Positions 48,635 through 56,703 of a stretch of DNA of 61,665 nucleotides are shown one piece after another. A program made the translations under genes and the position numbers. Below the pieces are notes generated by a model. That model was given only the letters and a program-made list of their open reading frames with translations, had not been told where the DNA came from and ran no database searches. The DNA lies in NCBI GenBank assembly GCA_028724885.1, contig JAQYTJ010000038.1, positions 1-61,665 on the forward strand, written 5' to 3'. This DNA comes from Bacteroidales bacterium. Its GTDB lineage: Bacteria > Bacteroidota > Bacteroidia > Bacteroidales > UBA932. Position 1 is the first letter of the stretch. Every line of letters starts with the position of its first letter.

Positions 48635-48985
48635 TTAGTTTCTACAGTCAATCACAACCGTTCCCCCTTGATTGATATAGACCCTATTAACTCGGCGGTC
48701 ATTTTTGTAGTGCCTCTCAAGGTCTTTTCTCAAAGACTCATATTTATCGTCAGAAACGTATTCCTCAATCTTGACAATAATGAGTCTTCCCATAGGAGTG
48801 GCGCTATATTTTCCGTCCTTTGTGGTCCGTTTCTCGGAAAGGCCCTGTAGACCATAACTTTGGTACGTAGTAGTGAGCTGTTCTACGAAATAGTCGGTCT
48901 GCTCGTATAGGTAGCTATATTTACTGCATGATGCCGCAAATAACATGCACATCGCACAAGCTATACCAAAGAATAATCTTCTCAT
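48635..48985 (-). CDS. Small lipoprotein, unknown function
   Basis: 116 residues with a signal peptide and lipobox (MLFAASCSK), so predicted to be lipid-anchored. The mature part is hydrophilic, with a basic and acidic middle (SDDKYESLRKDLERHYKN) and a C-terminal beta-like end (GGTVVIDCRN). I do not recognise the family. It is the last gene of the minus-strand four-gene run, 8 nt after the 311-residue lipoprotein gene. Confidence 0.7.
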   Translation of the reverse strand: MRRLFFGIACAMCMLFAASCSKYSYLYEQTDYFVEQLTTTYQSYGLQGLSEKRTTKDGKYSATPMGRLIIVKIEEYVSDDKYESLRKDLERHYKNDRRVNRVYINQGGTVVIDCRN

Positions 48986-48993
48986 TATCTGTT

Positions 48994-49929
48994 CTATAGA
49001 TTTGCTATTTTCACCACAACATATTCACTGCCGTCTTTAGTAAAGTCTTCCAGTTTTAGGTTATAGGGATAGTCTACACTTCCAGTATACGAAACTGGCG
49101 GGTTGTCGAATCTTTCGTAATGACGCGTGAGTGAGTTGACTTTCTTTAGAATAATGGCATAGGGCTTTTTGGTAAGCTCTTCTGACGCTTCATAACCAGT
49201 TTTAAAATTAACGGAACTTACCTTAGAAAAGTCATTTCCATTGTCATTATAATTCCCCAGGTATGAACCATAATCCTTCCAACGAGTAAAGCGGACAAAG
49301 AAGTTTCCTTCCCATGTCATTGTATCACCGGAAACAGAATACAAGGCGAGTTGAGGGAGCTTCGGATCTTTATCACCTGAGGTTATTTTCATTGCGGCAG
49401 ACAAATACTTATTCCCTCGGTCAGCAGTAAAGTAATGATACGTGTCGCCATAGGAGTCAAATGTAAAAGTATTTCCGACACTGATATTGGAAAAATCGAC
49501 CTTATTATAGCCAATAGTGATAGACGCATTCGTCTTCAACGCCTTGAATCCAAGAGCTTTAATACGTTCTTCCTCGGCCTTCTTCTGTACCACCAATCTG
49601 TCTATCTTCTCAATAATCGCCGGCGTAGCTTTAGCTTCTTTCGACTCAGGGAAAAGGGATGTTAGGAGTGAAATCTCCTGCTTTGCTGCTGAATAATCAC
49701 CAGAAGATACAAGCGTACTAATTTTGCTCAAACGCTGGTCTGCGGGAAAGGCAAGCATAGTGATTGAATCTCTCAACGCCTGAATAACGTCATTGCATTC
49801 GTTCACCTTCACAGCAAGGTCATCTCGCTCTTTCTTGATTTTATTGAATTCAGACTGGTCAACCCCGCAAGCAAAAAGAAGCGGAATAATCGAAAAGACC
49901 AGTATGGATTTGTACAATACTCGTTTCAT
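48994..49929 (-). CDS. Lipoprotein with coiled-coil and beta-rich domain, unknown function
   Basis: 311 residues. The signal peptide ends in a lipobox (LLFACGVDQ). A coiled-coil-like helix (about 25-60; FNKIKKERDDLAVKVNECNDVI) and a helical segment similar to a TPR pair (about 65-120) are followed by a beta-rich C-terminal domain (from about 130). Family not recognised. It starts 1 nt from the 189-residue gene and 8 nt before the small lipoprotein gene, so co-expression is likely. Confidence 0.7.
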   Translation of the reverse strand: MKRVLYKSILVFSIIPLLFACGVDQSEFNKIKKERDDLAVKVNECNDVIQALRDSITMLAFPADQRLSKISTLVSSGDYSAAKQEISLLTSLFPESKEAKATPAIIEKIDRLVVQKKAEEERIKALGFKALKTNASITIGYNKVDFSNISVGNTFTFDSYGDTYHYFTADRGNKYLSAAMKITSGDKDPKLPQLALYSVSGDTMTWEGNFFVRFTRWKDYGSYLGNYNDNGNDFSKVSSVNFKTGYEASEELTKKPYAIILKKVNSLTRHYERFDNPPVSYTGSVDYPYNLKLEDFTKDGSEYVVVKIANL

Positions 49930-49930
49930 A

Positions 49931-50500
49931 CTACTTGGTCTTTTCCAAAATCATATCTTTTGCTTTCTGCATTTCGGCGGCAAGGGCATCGAGGTTGGCA
50001 GCCTCAAAGAATTCCATAGAACGAGAGGTGTAAGACTTAGTCTGGACATATGCTGTCCACTTCTTTTTCGATTCATTGAAATACGCGCCGATTTCAACCT
50101 TGTCACGAGACGTATACTGAGCTTCGGTATATGTCTCTGCATCTTTAGAGAGGATATTATCTTTCAAATAGGTCAATGAACGAATGCATGCATCAAGTTC
50201 ATCGGCATCCAACGTGCCGACATATGTGTCTGGAGAACTGCTGTAAGAAGAGCTGTATTCCGTCTCCAAACGCATACATCCCATCTTTTTGTTGGATACC
50301 ACATCGGTAATAATGAGCACTTTACAAGTGACTCCTTTGATAACGGCGAGGTCATAGAACTCTTTCACAAGGAAGGAGCCACTGGACTTCATAAATTGAA
50401 GCGTTGTTGATGCGGATTCCTCCTCTTTTTGCTGAGCGAAGGAAGTGGTTGAGGCAATGAACAGAGCAGCAATTGCCAGAATGAGTGCTTTGGCTTTCAT
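49931..50500 (-). CDS. Secreted protein of unknown function
   Basis: 189 residues with a cleavable signal peptide (LILAIAALFIASTTSFAQ) and no lipobox. The mature part is soluble with alternating helices and strands (KSSGSFLVKEFYDLAVIKGV). It ends in a long amphipathic helix rich in Ala/Met/Lys. Family not recognised. It is the second gene of the four-gene run, 22 nt after the SHOCT-domain gene. Confidence 0.7.
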   Translation of the reverse strand: MKAKALILAIAALFIASTTSFAQQKEEESASTTLQFMKSSGSFLVKEFYDLAVIKGVTCKVLIITDVVSNKKMGCMRLETEYSSSYSSSPDTYVGTLDADELDACIRSLTYLKDNILSKDAETYTEAQYTSRDKVEIGAYFNESKKKWTAYVQTKSYTSRSMEFFEAANLDALAAEMQKAKDMILEKTK

Positions 50501-50522
50501 AATGCGACAGTTTTATTATTCA

Positions 50523-51155
50523 TTAAGCAGCAGCGGCGATTGCGCCGATGATTACAATGATAAAGAACACAACAAGGAGAATAGTTACAGTATTGTCTTT
50601 CTTCTCGCTTTCAATCTTGATAGGGGCAGAAGCCGCTTGAGGCTGTTCCGGTTCTGGAGTGGGTTCAACTACCGGCTCTTGTGCAAGTATCTTTTTCTTC
50701 TGTTCATCAAACTCCTCCTGAGAAAGAGCACCAGAGTCAAGGAGGCTCTTTAATTTGATAAGCTCATCCGTAGTGGAAACCGTAGACACAGGTTTTGCTT
50801 TGGCTACCTCGGCAGGCTTCTTCGCAAGGACATCTGAAACAGCGCTGATAATCTTTTCGATGTTGCGACGGTTCTTCCCAAGGTCCATCGCTCCACCAAA
50901 CATAATACCGGTTTTCGGGGAGGACATAACCTTCATTTGAGTACGAGTCGGGGCAACCTCAATAAGCTGCACAGGAATATTCTCTCCCCAGCTGGCAAGG
51001 CTAACACCGGCTTTAAAGGTTACACGACCGCTGACTTCATCTGCGGAATCTAACTCCAACCCGTCAATCTTTGGAGCCGCTTCCATAAGGGCATCAAATA
51101 CAGTTTTCTTTGAGTAAGGATACTCAACACTGCCTTGGTGATCTACAAGACTCAT
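50523..51155 (-). CDS. SHOCT-domain protein with C-terminal membrane anchor
   Basis: 210 residues from the ATG at 51155; the open frame extends to 51224 but lacks plausible homology there. An N-terminal domain (about 1-110; GSVEYPYSKKTVFDALMEAA) of unknown family is followed by a SHOCT helix-pair motif (TDELIKLKSLLDSGALSQEEFDEQKKKI), a Pro/Glu linker, and a C-terminal transmembrane segment (TVTILLVVFFIIVIIGAI). SHOCT segments often sit beside membrane anchors and may mediate oligomerisation. The first gene of a four-gene operon of envelope proteins. Confidence 0.75.
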   Translation of the reverse strand: MSLVDHQGSVEYPYSKKTVFDALMEAAPKIDGLELDSADEVSGRVTFKAGVSLASWGENIPVQLIEVAPTRTQMKVMSSPKTGIMFGGAMDLGKNRRNIEKIISAVSDVLAKKPAEVAKAKPVSTVSTTDELIKLKSLLDSGALSQEEFDEQKKKILAQEPVVEPTPEPEQPQAASAPIKIESEKKDNTVTILLVVFFIIVIIGAIAAAA

Positions 51156-51562
51156 AGTGATTAGTTTTAATGTTATACCTATTTCAATTCTCTCGTAATT
51201 AGGTAAAAAAAGTGTGAGCCTCATCTTTCCTATCCTCCAATCGGCTCTGGACGGGCCTGTATCAAATAAGATTAACTCGAACCCACAATTTGCTATAGTG
51301 TGAGCAGTGTCCGCAAATAGCCAAGTGTAAGCGGATAATCATTATTCCCAACACAATTGAATTGTCCAGATTCATTGGAAGGAATAAAAGCTTATCGCTC
51401 CAAATATGTCGTTGCCATACTGACAACAATACAAAAATAGCATTTTATTTCCAGAAATGACAGAAACGACGGAGAAATCCGACATTTACACTCTGTTTCA
51501 ATCGTTTCACACGTGTTGACTGAAACGCCGGAAACAAGGCCGATGTCAAAAGAAGGCGGTAC

Positions 51563-51602
51563 TTGCTGGTCTGACGTTGCGCAGCAATCGACAGACCAGC
51601 AA
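51563..51602. repeat. Long inverted repeat (11-bp arms)
   Basis: TTGCTGGTCTG at 51563-51573 pairs perfectly with CAGACCAGCAA at 51592-51602. The 18-nt interior itself contains TTGC/GCAA, giving a longer stem. It is not followed by a T-run on either strand. Possible IS end, structured RNA or operator; not explained by a gene. Confidence 0.6.
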
Positions 51603-51865
51603 CCTCCATTGCCACCCTTCGCATCCGGTCTCCTCCGCTCCATTGCTCCGCCCTGACGGGCTCCGCAGTATTCAGTTCTGGAGTCCCACCCGCCCCCACA
51701 ACGCCAGACCGCCTCCCTGGACACGCTCCACTTCGTCCCGCGTCCTATGGCACTGCCAGACTCTTAGCCGCCATCCGCTTGTTCTTAGATTCAGCGTCGG
51801 CGCTGATACCAAGCGACAACCCTCGAGCGACTGGCGGCAAAAGGGTATAAACATATATCAGGGAA

Positions 51866-51885
51866 GCAGCGGCTACCGCCGCTGC
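51866..51885. repeat. GC-rich hairpin before the conserved hypothetical gene
   Basis: Perfect 8-bp stem GCAGCGGC/GCCGCTGC with a TACC loop. No T-run follows, so it is not a canonical terminator. It lies 16 nt upstream of the -33 element of the next gene. Confidence 0.55.
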
Positions 51886-51900
51886 GGGTGCTTTGAATGT

Positions 51901-51931
51901 TGGTTAAATCGCTGATTTTTGGTACATTTGT
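51901..51931 (+). promoter_or_regulatory. Promoter of the conserved hypothetical gene
   Basis: TTG (51901-51903), 20-nt spacer, TACATTTG (51924-51931): an ideal match. The ATG at 51989 lies about 57 nt beyond. Confidence 0.65.
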
Positions 51932-51988
51932 ACTGGCTCCGAGGTTCCTATTTGCTACCTCTCAACCCAAAACTTGTAAACTTAGGCT

Positions 51989-52696
51989 ATGCCCCAATTT
52001 CGTCCATCCATACTTGTGAATGACGCCTACGGTTCCGCAGGCAATTCCACCTGGTATCACAGGGACGGCAAGTGCTATACCCGGAGGCGTTCGCATCCCG
52101 TCCATGGAGGTACTGCAGGTCAGTTGGAGCATCTGGACGTGCATCGCAGGGCATTGGCCGCCTGGAGGACTGTCCCCCATTCTACACAGCTCGTCTGGAA
52201 TCGTCTGGCGGCGAAGGTGGAACCACATCGGCCTCCTTTCGATCATCTGGCTCATATCTCCGGCCAGAATCTGTTCGTGTCGGCTTACCACGGATTCTTC
52301 ACGCTGGGAAACGAGCATCTTCCCGAGCCGCAGCGTTTCGACTCCTTCCCTCCTTTCGCCATCAAGCTTTCTGATGCCACGGATGATAATGGTACGCTGG
52401 TAATACCAGTGTCGGTCGTTCTCGGGGTGGAGCCTGCAGCGGAACGCTACCGGCTTCTTGCCAAACTCCAAGTGACGGAGCCTGGCCGTGGATGTCATCC
52501 CGGTATGCTTCAGAATTATCTCGCCGACGAACCGTGCGGTTCGGATCCCGTCCACGTCAGGATACCCGAATATGTTTCCCGCGCTGGTGCCGCCTTGAAC
52601 GAATACCAGGTTCACGGCCGCTTCATTCTTCTGGACACAGTGACCGGCTACCGCAGTCAGTATCACAAAGAATCATTCCTAATTGAATGTGTGTAG
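51989..52696 (+). CDS. Conserved hypothetical protein of Bacteroidota
   Basis: 235 residues without signal peptide or membrane segments. The start (PSILVNDAYGSAGNSTWYHRDGK) and the segment HISGQNLFVSAYHGFFTLGNEH resemble a family of uncharacterised Bacteroidota proteins (I think of the DUF6266 type, not confirmed). A second open frame of 234 residues lies on the opposite strand over the same DNA; I prefer this strand because of the promoter and the plausible start. The function is unknown. The 3' end is 6 nt from the convergent Fic gene. Confidence 0.6.
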   Translation: MPQFRPSILVNDAYGSAGNSTWYHRDGKCYTRRRSHPVHGGTAGQLEHLDVHRRALAAWRTVPHSTQLVWNRLAAKVEPHRPPFDHLAHISGQNLFVSAYHGFFTLGNEHLPEPQRFDSFPPFAIKLSDATDDNGTLVIPVSVVLGVEPAAERYRLLAKLQVTEPGRGCHPGMLQNYLADEPCGSDPVHVRIPEYVSRAGAALNEYQVHGRFILLDTVTGYRSQYHKESFLIECV

Positions 52697-52702
52697 AAAG
52701 AT

Positions 52703-53812
52703 CTATTGATCATCGGCCAGAATGTAACTGGTATTCTTGCTACCTTCCTCTCCTTTTAGCAAGATTCCCTTTTCAATTAAATCATTGATGTCACGAAGGG
52801 CGGTGGCTTGCGAAGTATTGCAGATTTTTGCCCACTTCACGGTTGTGAGCTTGCCGTCGAATCCATCCCATAAGCGGTTCACGCCCTTGACTTGGCGCTC
52901 ATTCATCGCCACGTCACGATGCTCCTGCCAGAACATGGATTTCTTCACCACGCGACTAACGATGTCCACGCTGCGTTCCATTGCGTCCTTCAGTGTCTGG
53001 AGGAACCACTCGAGCCATAGGGTAATACCAACGTCTCCTACTGTGGTTCTTTCCAGAGCATCGTAGTATCCGTTCTTATTCCTGAGGATCTCAGCGGACA
53101 TACTATAGTAGCGATGAGGTATCCCGTCAGCCCTGGCCAGCAGCATATCGGTGATGGTCCTTGTCAGACGGCCATTTCCGTCATCAAACGGATGGATGGC
53201 AACGAACCACAGGTGAGCGATGGCTGCTTTCAGGACCGGATCGGTATTGTTCTCATTATTGACCCACTCCAGGAACATGGCCATTTCCTTAGGAACATCC
53301 GCCGAAGCCGGGGCTTCGTAGTGAACCTTTTCCTTCCCAAATGCTCCGGAGACAACCTGCATGGGATATTCTCCTACTCTCCATCCTGCCACAGTTATCG
53401 GATGAATACCGCTACGCCCCGTGGGAAACAAAGCGGCATGCCAATTGAACAGACGCTGCTGAGTCAGCTCCTCGGAGTAATTGCGGACGGCATCAATCAT
53501 TACCTGAACGACACCTTCGGTATAGTGGTCCGGCTCCGGGAGGCCTTCGGTAGGAAGACCAAGATGCCTCGCTACAGATGACCGCACCCTGTCTGCATTC
53601 AGCAGAATTCCTTCTATCTCGTTGGATTTGATAACGTCTTCAGTCATTACGTCCAGAGACGTCTTGGACTGAATATCAAATCCGAGGCCGCCCATCATAC
53701 CGGCGATGCGTCCTTCCAAAAGCCGCACTTCGGAAAGCAGGTTCAGTATTTTGTCGGACTCCCAACGGAATCTGGGCCAGCCAGGGTACTGCCATATGTA
53801 GTACGGTCTCAT
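52703..53812 (-). CDS. Fic family protein (DUF4172 N-terminus) with internal inhibitory motif and C-terminal winged helix
   Basis: A predicted AMPylating enzyme of 369 residues from the ATG at 53812 (an upstream in-frame TTG at 53833 overlaps the promoter). The start MRPYYIWQYPGWPRF is typical of DUF4172 Fic proteins. SNEIEG (63-68) matches the inhibitory helix motif (S/T)xxxE(G/N). The catalytic motif is HPFDDGNGRLTR (207-218). The C-terminal about 90 residues resemble a winged helix (TTVKWAKICNTSQATALRDI). Such class II Fic proteins self-inhibit; the target is unknown. Confidence 0.9.
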   Translation of the reverse strand: MRPYYIWQYPGWPRFRWESDKILNLLSEVRLLEGRIAGMMGGLGFDIQSKTSLDVMTEDVIKSNEIEGILLNADRVRSSVARHLGLPTEGLPEPDHYTEGVVQVMIDAVRNYSEELTQQRLFNWHAALFPTGRSGIHPITVAGWRVGEYPMQVVSGAFGKEKVHYEAPASADVPKEMAMFLEWVNNENNTDPVLKAAIAHLWFVAIHPFDDGNGRLTRTITDMLLARADGIPHRYYSMSAEILRNKNGYYDALERTTVGDVGITLWLEWFLQTLKDAMERSVDIVSRVVKKSMFWQEHRDVAMNERQVKGVNRLWDGFDGKLTTVKWAKICNTSQATALRDINDLIEKGILLKGEEGSKNTSYILADDQ

Positions 53813-53830
53813 ATCTTGCTCATTTTTCTG

Positions 53831-53861
53831 CAAAAATAAGCAAATGAAGCGAATTATACAA
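53831..53861 (-). promoter_or_regulatory. Promoter of the fic gene
   Basis: On the minus strand: TTG (53861-53859), 20-nt spacer, TATTTTTG (53838-53831). This gives a leader of about 10 nt before the ATG at 53812 and argues against the TTG start at 53833. Confidence 0.6.
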
Positions 53862-54469
53862 CTATTCTCTTCAAAATATGAATAGAATCTGGGCGCAATT
53901 CACTTCATCTACAAGAGCAATTCGGAGAGAAAAGTGCATAAAAAACCCTCTGTAATTAGATGACTGCAGAGGGTTCGGTTTAGGTTAAACAAGGCTTCGA
54001 GCCTGCTCTTTGGCTACTCGCCCGCGGTCCATTACAATATGGATGCTCTCATCGGAAAGACCTCCTGCATCTGCAACCAACTTGGCTATGTATCTCACGG
54101 TGAGAATGGCTCATTCGATTCGGGAAAGTACATCCAGATATAGACTAACCTTCAGCAAAAATAACGAAATCTCTACGAAACCATATTCTTAACTTCTCTG
54201 ATGTCGCAATGGAAATTGTCACTCACCGACGAAGGGATTGCTGCCGACAGAGCAGAACAATTCCCTTACGATAACCAGCTTTTCTTCCTGCTCGGCTAGA
54301 CAAGCAACGAAAAGTAGTAAGAAAATCGTTAAAAGTAGGGAGGGGAAAATAGAAAAAGTGGGGAGAATGTCCCCATTATCATCGATTTTAGCAATTCTGA
54401 AAACTTTCAATATGTCAAGCAGTTTTACAAACAGCGAATCAAAGCATTCTTCCAGACGAGGAATAGATC
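53862..54469. other. Region without a convincing gene
   Basis: About 600 nt. It holds the minus-strand terminator at 53940-53975, a small hairpin AGGCT-TCG-AGCCT (53992-54004), and a plus-strand fragment of about 58 codons ending at 54141 with protein-like composition but no recognised family. A minus-strand frame at 54219-54410 (63 codons) has a hydrophobic stretch (LLLTIFLLLFVACLA) and could be a small membrane protein. None is supported well enough to call. Confidence 0.4.
53940..53975 (-). terminator. Intrinsic terminator on the minus strand
   Basis: A perfect 9-bp stem AACCCTCTG/CAGAGGGTT (53944-53952 and 53967-53975) with a 14-nt loop, ending in TTTTTT on the minus strand. No clear gene lies just upstream on that strand; the nearest is the deoxyribosyltransferase-like gene ending about 500 nt away. 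It would also shield fic from read-through. Confidence 0.6.
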
Positions 54470-54898
54470 CTACTTTCCGATGGCAGCCAGAATGCCCGTG
54501 ATGCTGTCGGTCACGGCATCGAACAGCTTGTACATCAACTCAGGCTCCTCCATCTTCGGAATATAGACGATGGTCTTCATCCCACGTCCATTGCACCATC
54601 CCGCCTCCGTATGAGCGGAACGACCGCAAGGCAAGACCAGGACGCAGGTATCCGCCCACTCCAGCGCCTCGATGTCATGAGCGAACTGCTTCTCCGCCGC
54701 AGGATGCGTCAGACCATCTGCGTATTCTGCAAAAGTCCATTCTGCGCAATTCGGGTCGATGTCGGTCCAATGGAAACCGTGACCGCCCTGCGGAGGATTG
54801 CGAAAATCATAGACTTCGTGACCATACTCCCGCAGCCGCTTCACAACTTCGGGGAAATAAGCGTTGCGCCAACTCGATGCGACATAGATGCGTGCCAT
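54470..54898 (-). CDS. Nucleoside 2-deoxyribosyltransferase-like protein
   Basis: 142 residues from the ATG at 54898, chosen because the conserved start is MARIYVASSWRN. Further motifs: RLREYGHEVYDFRNPP, GFHWTDIDPN, and the active-site-like ALEWADTCVLVLPCGRSAHTEAGW. The family exchanges or hydrolyses deoxynucleoside bases, but many members of this fold with HTEAGW are uncharacterised and occur in phages and accessory regions. It has its own promoter and no close partner gene. Confidence 0.8.
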   Translation of the reverse strand: MARIYVASSWRNAYFPEVVKRLREYGHEVYDFRNPPQGGHGFHWTDIDPNCAEWTFAEYADGLTHPAAEKQFAHDIEALEWADTCVLVLPCGRSAHTEAGWCNGRGMKTIVYIPKMEEPELMYKLFDAVTDSITGILAAIGK

Positions 54899-54916
54899 AC
54901 TCGTAGTTCCGATATG

Positions 54917-54924
54917 CAAATGTA
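54917..54924 (-). promoter_or_regulatory. Promoter -7 box of the deoxyribosyltransferase-like gene
   Basis: Reads TACATTTG on the minus strand, 18 nt before the ATG at 54898. No clear -33 TTG. Confidence 0.5.
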
Positions 54925-55199
54925 CGCAAAATGCGCGATATGCGCAGAATACGCGCAGTCAGCCTTTGGAGATTATGCGGGCAGATAGGGAAAGCGGCCA
55001 CTGTCAGCAGTTGGTTGCTCCGCTCGCTGATGTTGCTCCACAACCGCCAGCTCACCGTGCTGGTTAGTCCCCCACCGCCCCCGGGAGCCATAAACGCCCG
55101 TGAGGCGAAGTACCAGTGCTACCGACAGAGCCTCGAACCTGCCATAAAAGGAACTACTGGACAGCTGGACTTATTCAAGACAGAACATGATGTCGAGAC
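54925..55199. other. GC-rich gene-less stretch
   Basis: Starts with near-repeats of GCGCA/TGCGC (54926-54960), then a GC-rich part. A plus-strand frame (54931-55242) ends in HELLRIANFAKIG and its composition is only partly protein-like. I do not recognise it and treat it as decayed DNA. Confidence 0.35.
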
Positions 55200-55373
55200 T
55201 CATGAGTTGCTAAGAATTGCCAACTTCGCTAAAATTGGGTGACGCATTGCGGAAAACAAGAGAAACGTCTTATACGTATCTTCATATCCACCATCTATCA
55301 AGATGTAACGAGAGTCTACGTATTCTACAAGGATACAATCACCGTTCAAAGCTGGAAACATATAAATATTCAT
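55200..55373 (-). pseudogene. Truncated metallo-beta-lactamase-fold protein (N-terminal fragment)
   Basis: 57 codons on the minus strand, ATG at 55373, TGA at 55202-55200. The first about 38 residues (MNIYMFPALNGDCILVEY, then YILIDGGYEDTYKTFL) match the start of MBL-fold hydrolases of the ComEC/Rec2-like type, which open with a similar N-G-D-C and I-D-G-G. The metal-binding HxHxDH part is missing and the sequence loses family character after TFL, so it is probably a remnant cut by deletion. It starts 12 nt after the DUF4143 stop on the same strand. Confidence 0.5.
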
Positions 55374-55384
55374 AATCGAATATT

Positions 55385-56665
55385 TTAATCCAACACCATT
55401 CCATCCATCAGAAAGTTTCGCAGGCTAAGAATCCTGATGCCATCTTCGTTATATCCTGACAAATATCGGTCTGCAGTGATTATCACTTTCCTGAATCCAT
55501 CCTTAATCTGCAATAGTGAAGCCTGCTCTTGCTCAACCTTTTCCTCATCAGGGAGTGCATAAGCTGACTGAATGTATATTCTCTCTGATCCCCGATTGCA
55601 TACAAAGTCAACTTCCAGCTGTACCCTTTGGCTACGTCCTTCGGCATCTTTTGTATTGTGCGTCACAACTCCCACATCCACAGTGTAACCATGTAGGCAA
55701 AGTTCATTGTACACCAGATTCTCCATTAAATGTGTCTTTTCTACTTGACGAAACCCGATGCGGGCATTTCTGAGACCCAAATCTTCGAAATAGTATTTCT
55801 GCGGCGTGTCAATATACTTGCGCCCCTTTACGTCATAGCGCACCGCTTTCCTAACCAGAAACGACTCCTCCAACATCTCCAAATATTGCTTGATGGTATT
55901 CTTGCCTACTCCGAAACCTTTAACCGTCTTGAACGTATTCTCGATCTTCGTCGGGTTTGTAAGTCCTCCTATACCAGAAGCTACTACATCTATCAGTTCA
56001 CCCATTATATCACTTCCTCTAATATGGTAACGTTCCTGGATGTCCGTCAAATAGGTCTTTTCAAACAATCCTTTCAGATACGCTTCCTTCTCTTTTATAT
56101 CGGGTTCCAGACAAACCACCGGCAAGCCCCCGTATGTCATATACTGATCCAGAGCTTCCTCAAAAGTCATTTCTGGATGTGCACCGATAAACTCACTCAT
56201 TGACAAAGGAGTAACATGAATTTCATGACCACGTCCACGAAACTCTGTGATCACATCTTTCGACAGGAACCGTGAATTGCTTCCTGTCACATACACATCC
56301 ACATTCCGTATACTTAGGTATGAGTTCAACACATCCTCAAACTCTGGCACCAGCTGTATCTCATCCAACATCACATAGTACCATTCTTCTTTGGGAACAT
56401 CACCAAAAGTTTTATATTCTACAATCTGAGAATCAATCCACTCCAGCAAGGCATCAGGATCCCTTAGTCTTTTGTTTCTTCGATTTTCAAGATCCAGCAT
56501 TACTATATGATTATCACTTACCCCATCATCGAGCAAGTGCTGTCTGAAAAGGTTCATCAAAAGATATGACTTACCACATCTTCTTATACCGGTCACGACT
56601 TTAATCATGCCATTATGTTTGCTCTTGATAAGCCTATCAAGATGTATGTCACGCTTTATTTCCAT
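55385..56665 (-). CDS. AAA-type ATPase with DUF4143 C-terminal domain
   Basis: 426 residues from the ATG at 56665 (an ATG at 56677 is also in frame). The P-loop GIRRCGKSYLL is near the N-terminus, with Walker B-like YVMLDEIQLV and the sensor VTGSNSRFLSKDV. The C-terminal half is DUF4143, with a nuclease-like end (LEVDFVCNRGSERIYIQ) that resembles a PD-(D/E)xK core. The family is abundant in gut Bacteroidota and of unknown function. A palindrome lies in the upstream region. A truncated MBL-like ORF follows after 12 nt. Confidence 0.88.
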   Translation of the reverse strand: MEIKRDIHLDRLIKSKHNGMIKVVTGIRRCGKSYLLMNLFRQHLLDDGVSDNHIVMLDLENRRNKRLRDPDALLEWIDSQIVEYKTFGDVPKEEWYYVMLDEIQLVPEFEDVLNSYLSIRNVDVYVTGSNSRFLSKDVITEFRGRGHEIHVTPLSMSEFIGAHPEMTFEEALDQYMTYGGLPVVCLEPDIKEKEAYLKGLFEKTYLTDIQERYHIRGSDIMGELIDVVASGIGGLTNPTKIENTFKTVKGFGVGKNTIKQYLEMLEESFLVRKAVRYDVKGRKYIDTPQKYYFEDLGLRNARIGFRQVEKTHLMENLVYNELCLHGYTVDVGVVTHNTKDAEGRSQRVQLEVDFVCNRGSERIYIQSAYALPDEEKVEQEQASLLQIKDGFRKVIITADRYLSGYNEDGIRILSLRNFLMDGMVLD

Positions 56666-56689
56666 ACGAAATATCATTTATACCATAAT

Positions 56690-56703
56690 TGCGTATTTAC
56701 GCA
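56690..56703. promoter_or_regulatory. Operator-like palindrome upstream of the DUF4143 ATPase gene
   Basis: TGCGTA-TT-TACGCA: 6-bp perfect arms with a 2-nt centre, 25 nt before the ATG at 56665. The size and symmetry suit a dimeric repressor. Confidence 0.5.

Larger units (their letters stand above)
51156..51988. other. Long non-coding region with GC-rich segment and hairpins
   Basis: 833 nt with no convincing gene. The left part is AT-rich and holds a minus-strand TATTTTTG box at 51439-51432 that may serve the SHOCT operon, although it is about 275 nt away. From about 51560 the DNA is GC-rich and carries two strong hairpins (next entries). Short frames on both strands in the GC-rich part have no recognisable domains. 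A good promoter for the next plus-strand gene closes the region. Confidence 0.5.

Noticed and set aside
51392..51915. Short ORFs in the GC-rich block on both strands
   Set aside because: Composition is dominated by Arg/Pro/Gly/Ser with no domain and no good promoter; probably chance open frames in GC-rich DNA.
51962..52666. Long minus-strand ORF over the conserved hypothetical gene
   Set aside because: It is open for 234 codons, but the plus strand has a perfect promoter, a suitable start and recognisable blocks, so this is judged a shadow frame.
54931..55242. Plus-strand ORF ending HELLRIANFAKIG, briefly considered as a Cas6-like C-terminal fragment
   Set aside because: Only a weak resemblance over a dozen residues, no glycine-rich loop, and no CRISPR repeats or cas genes nearby.
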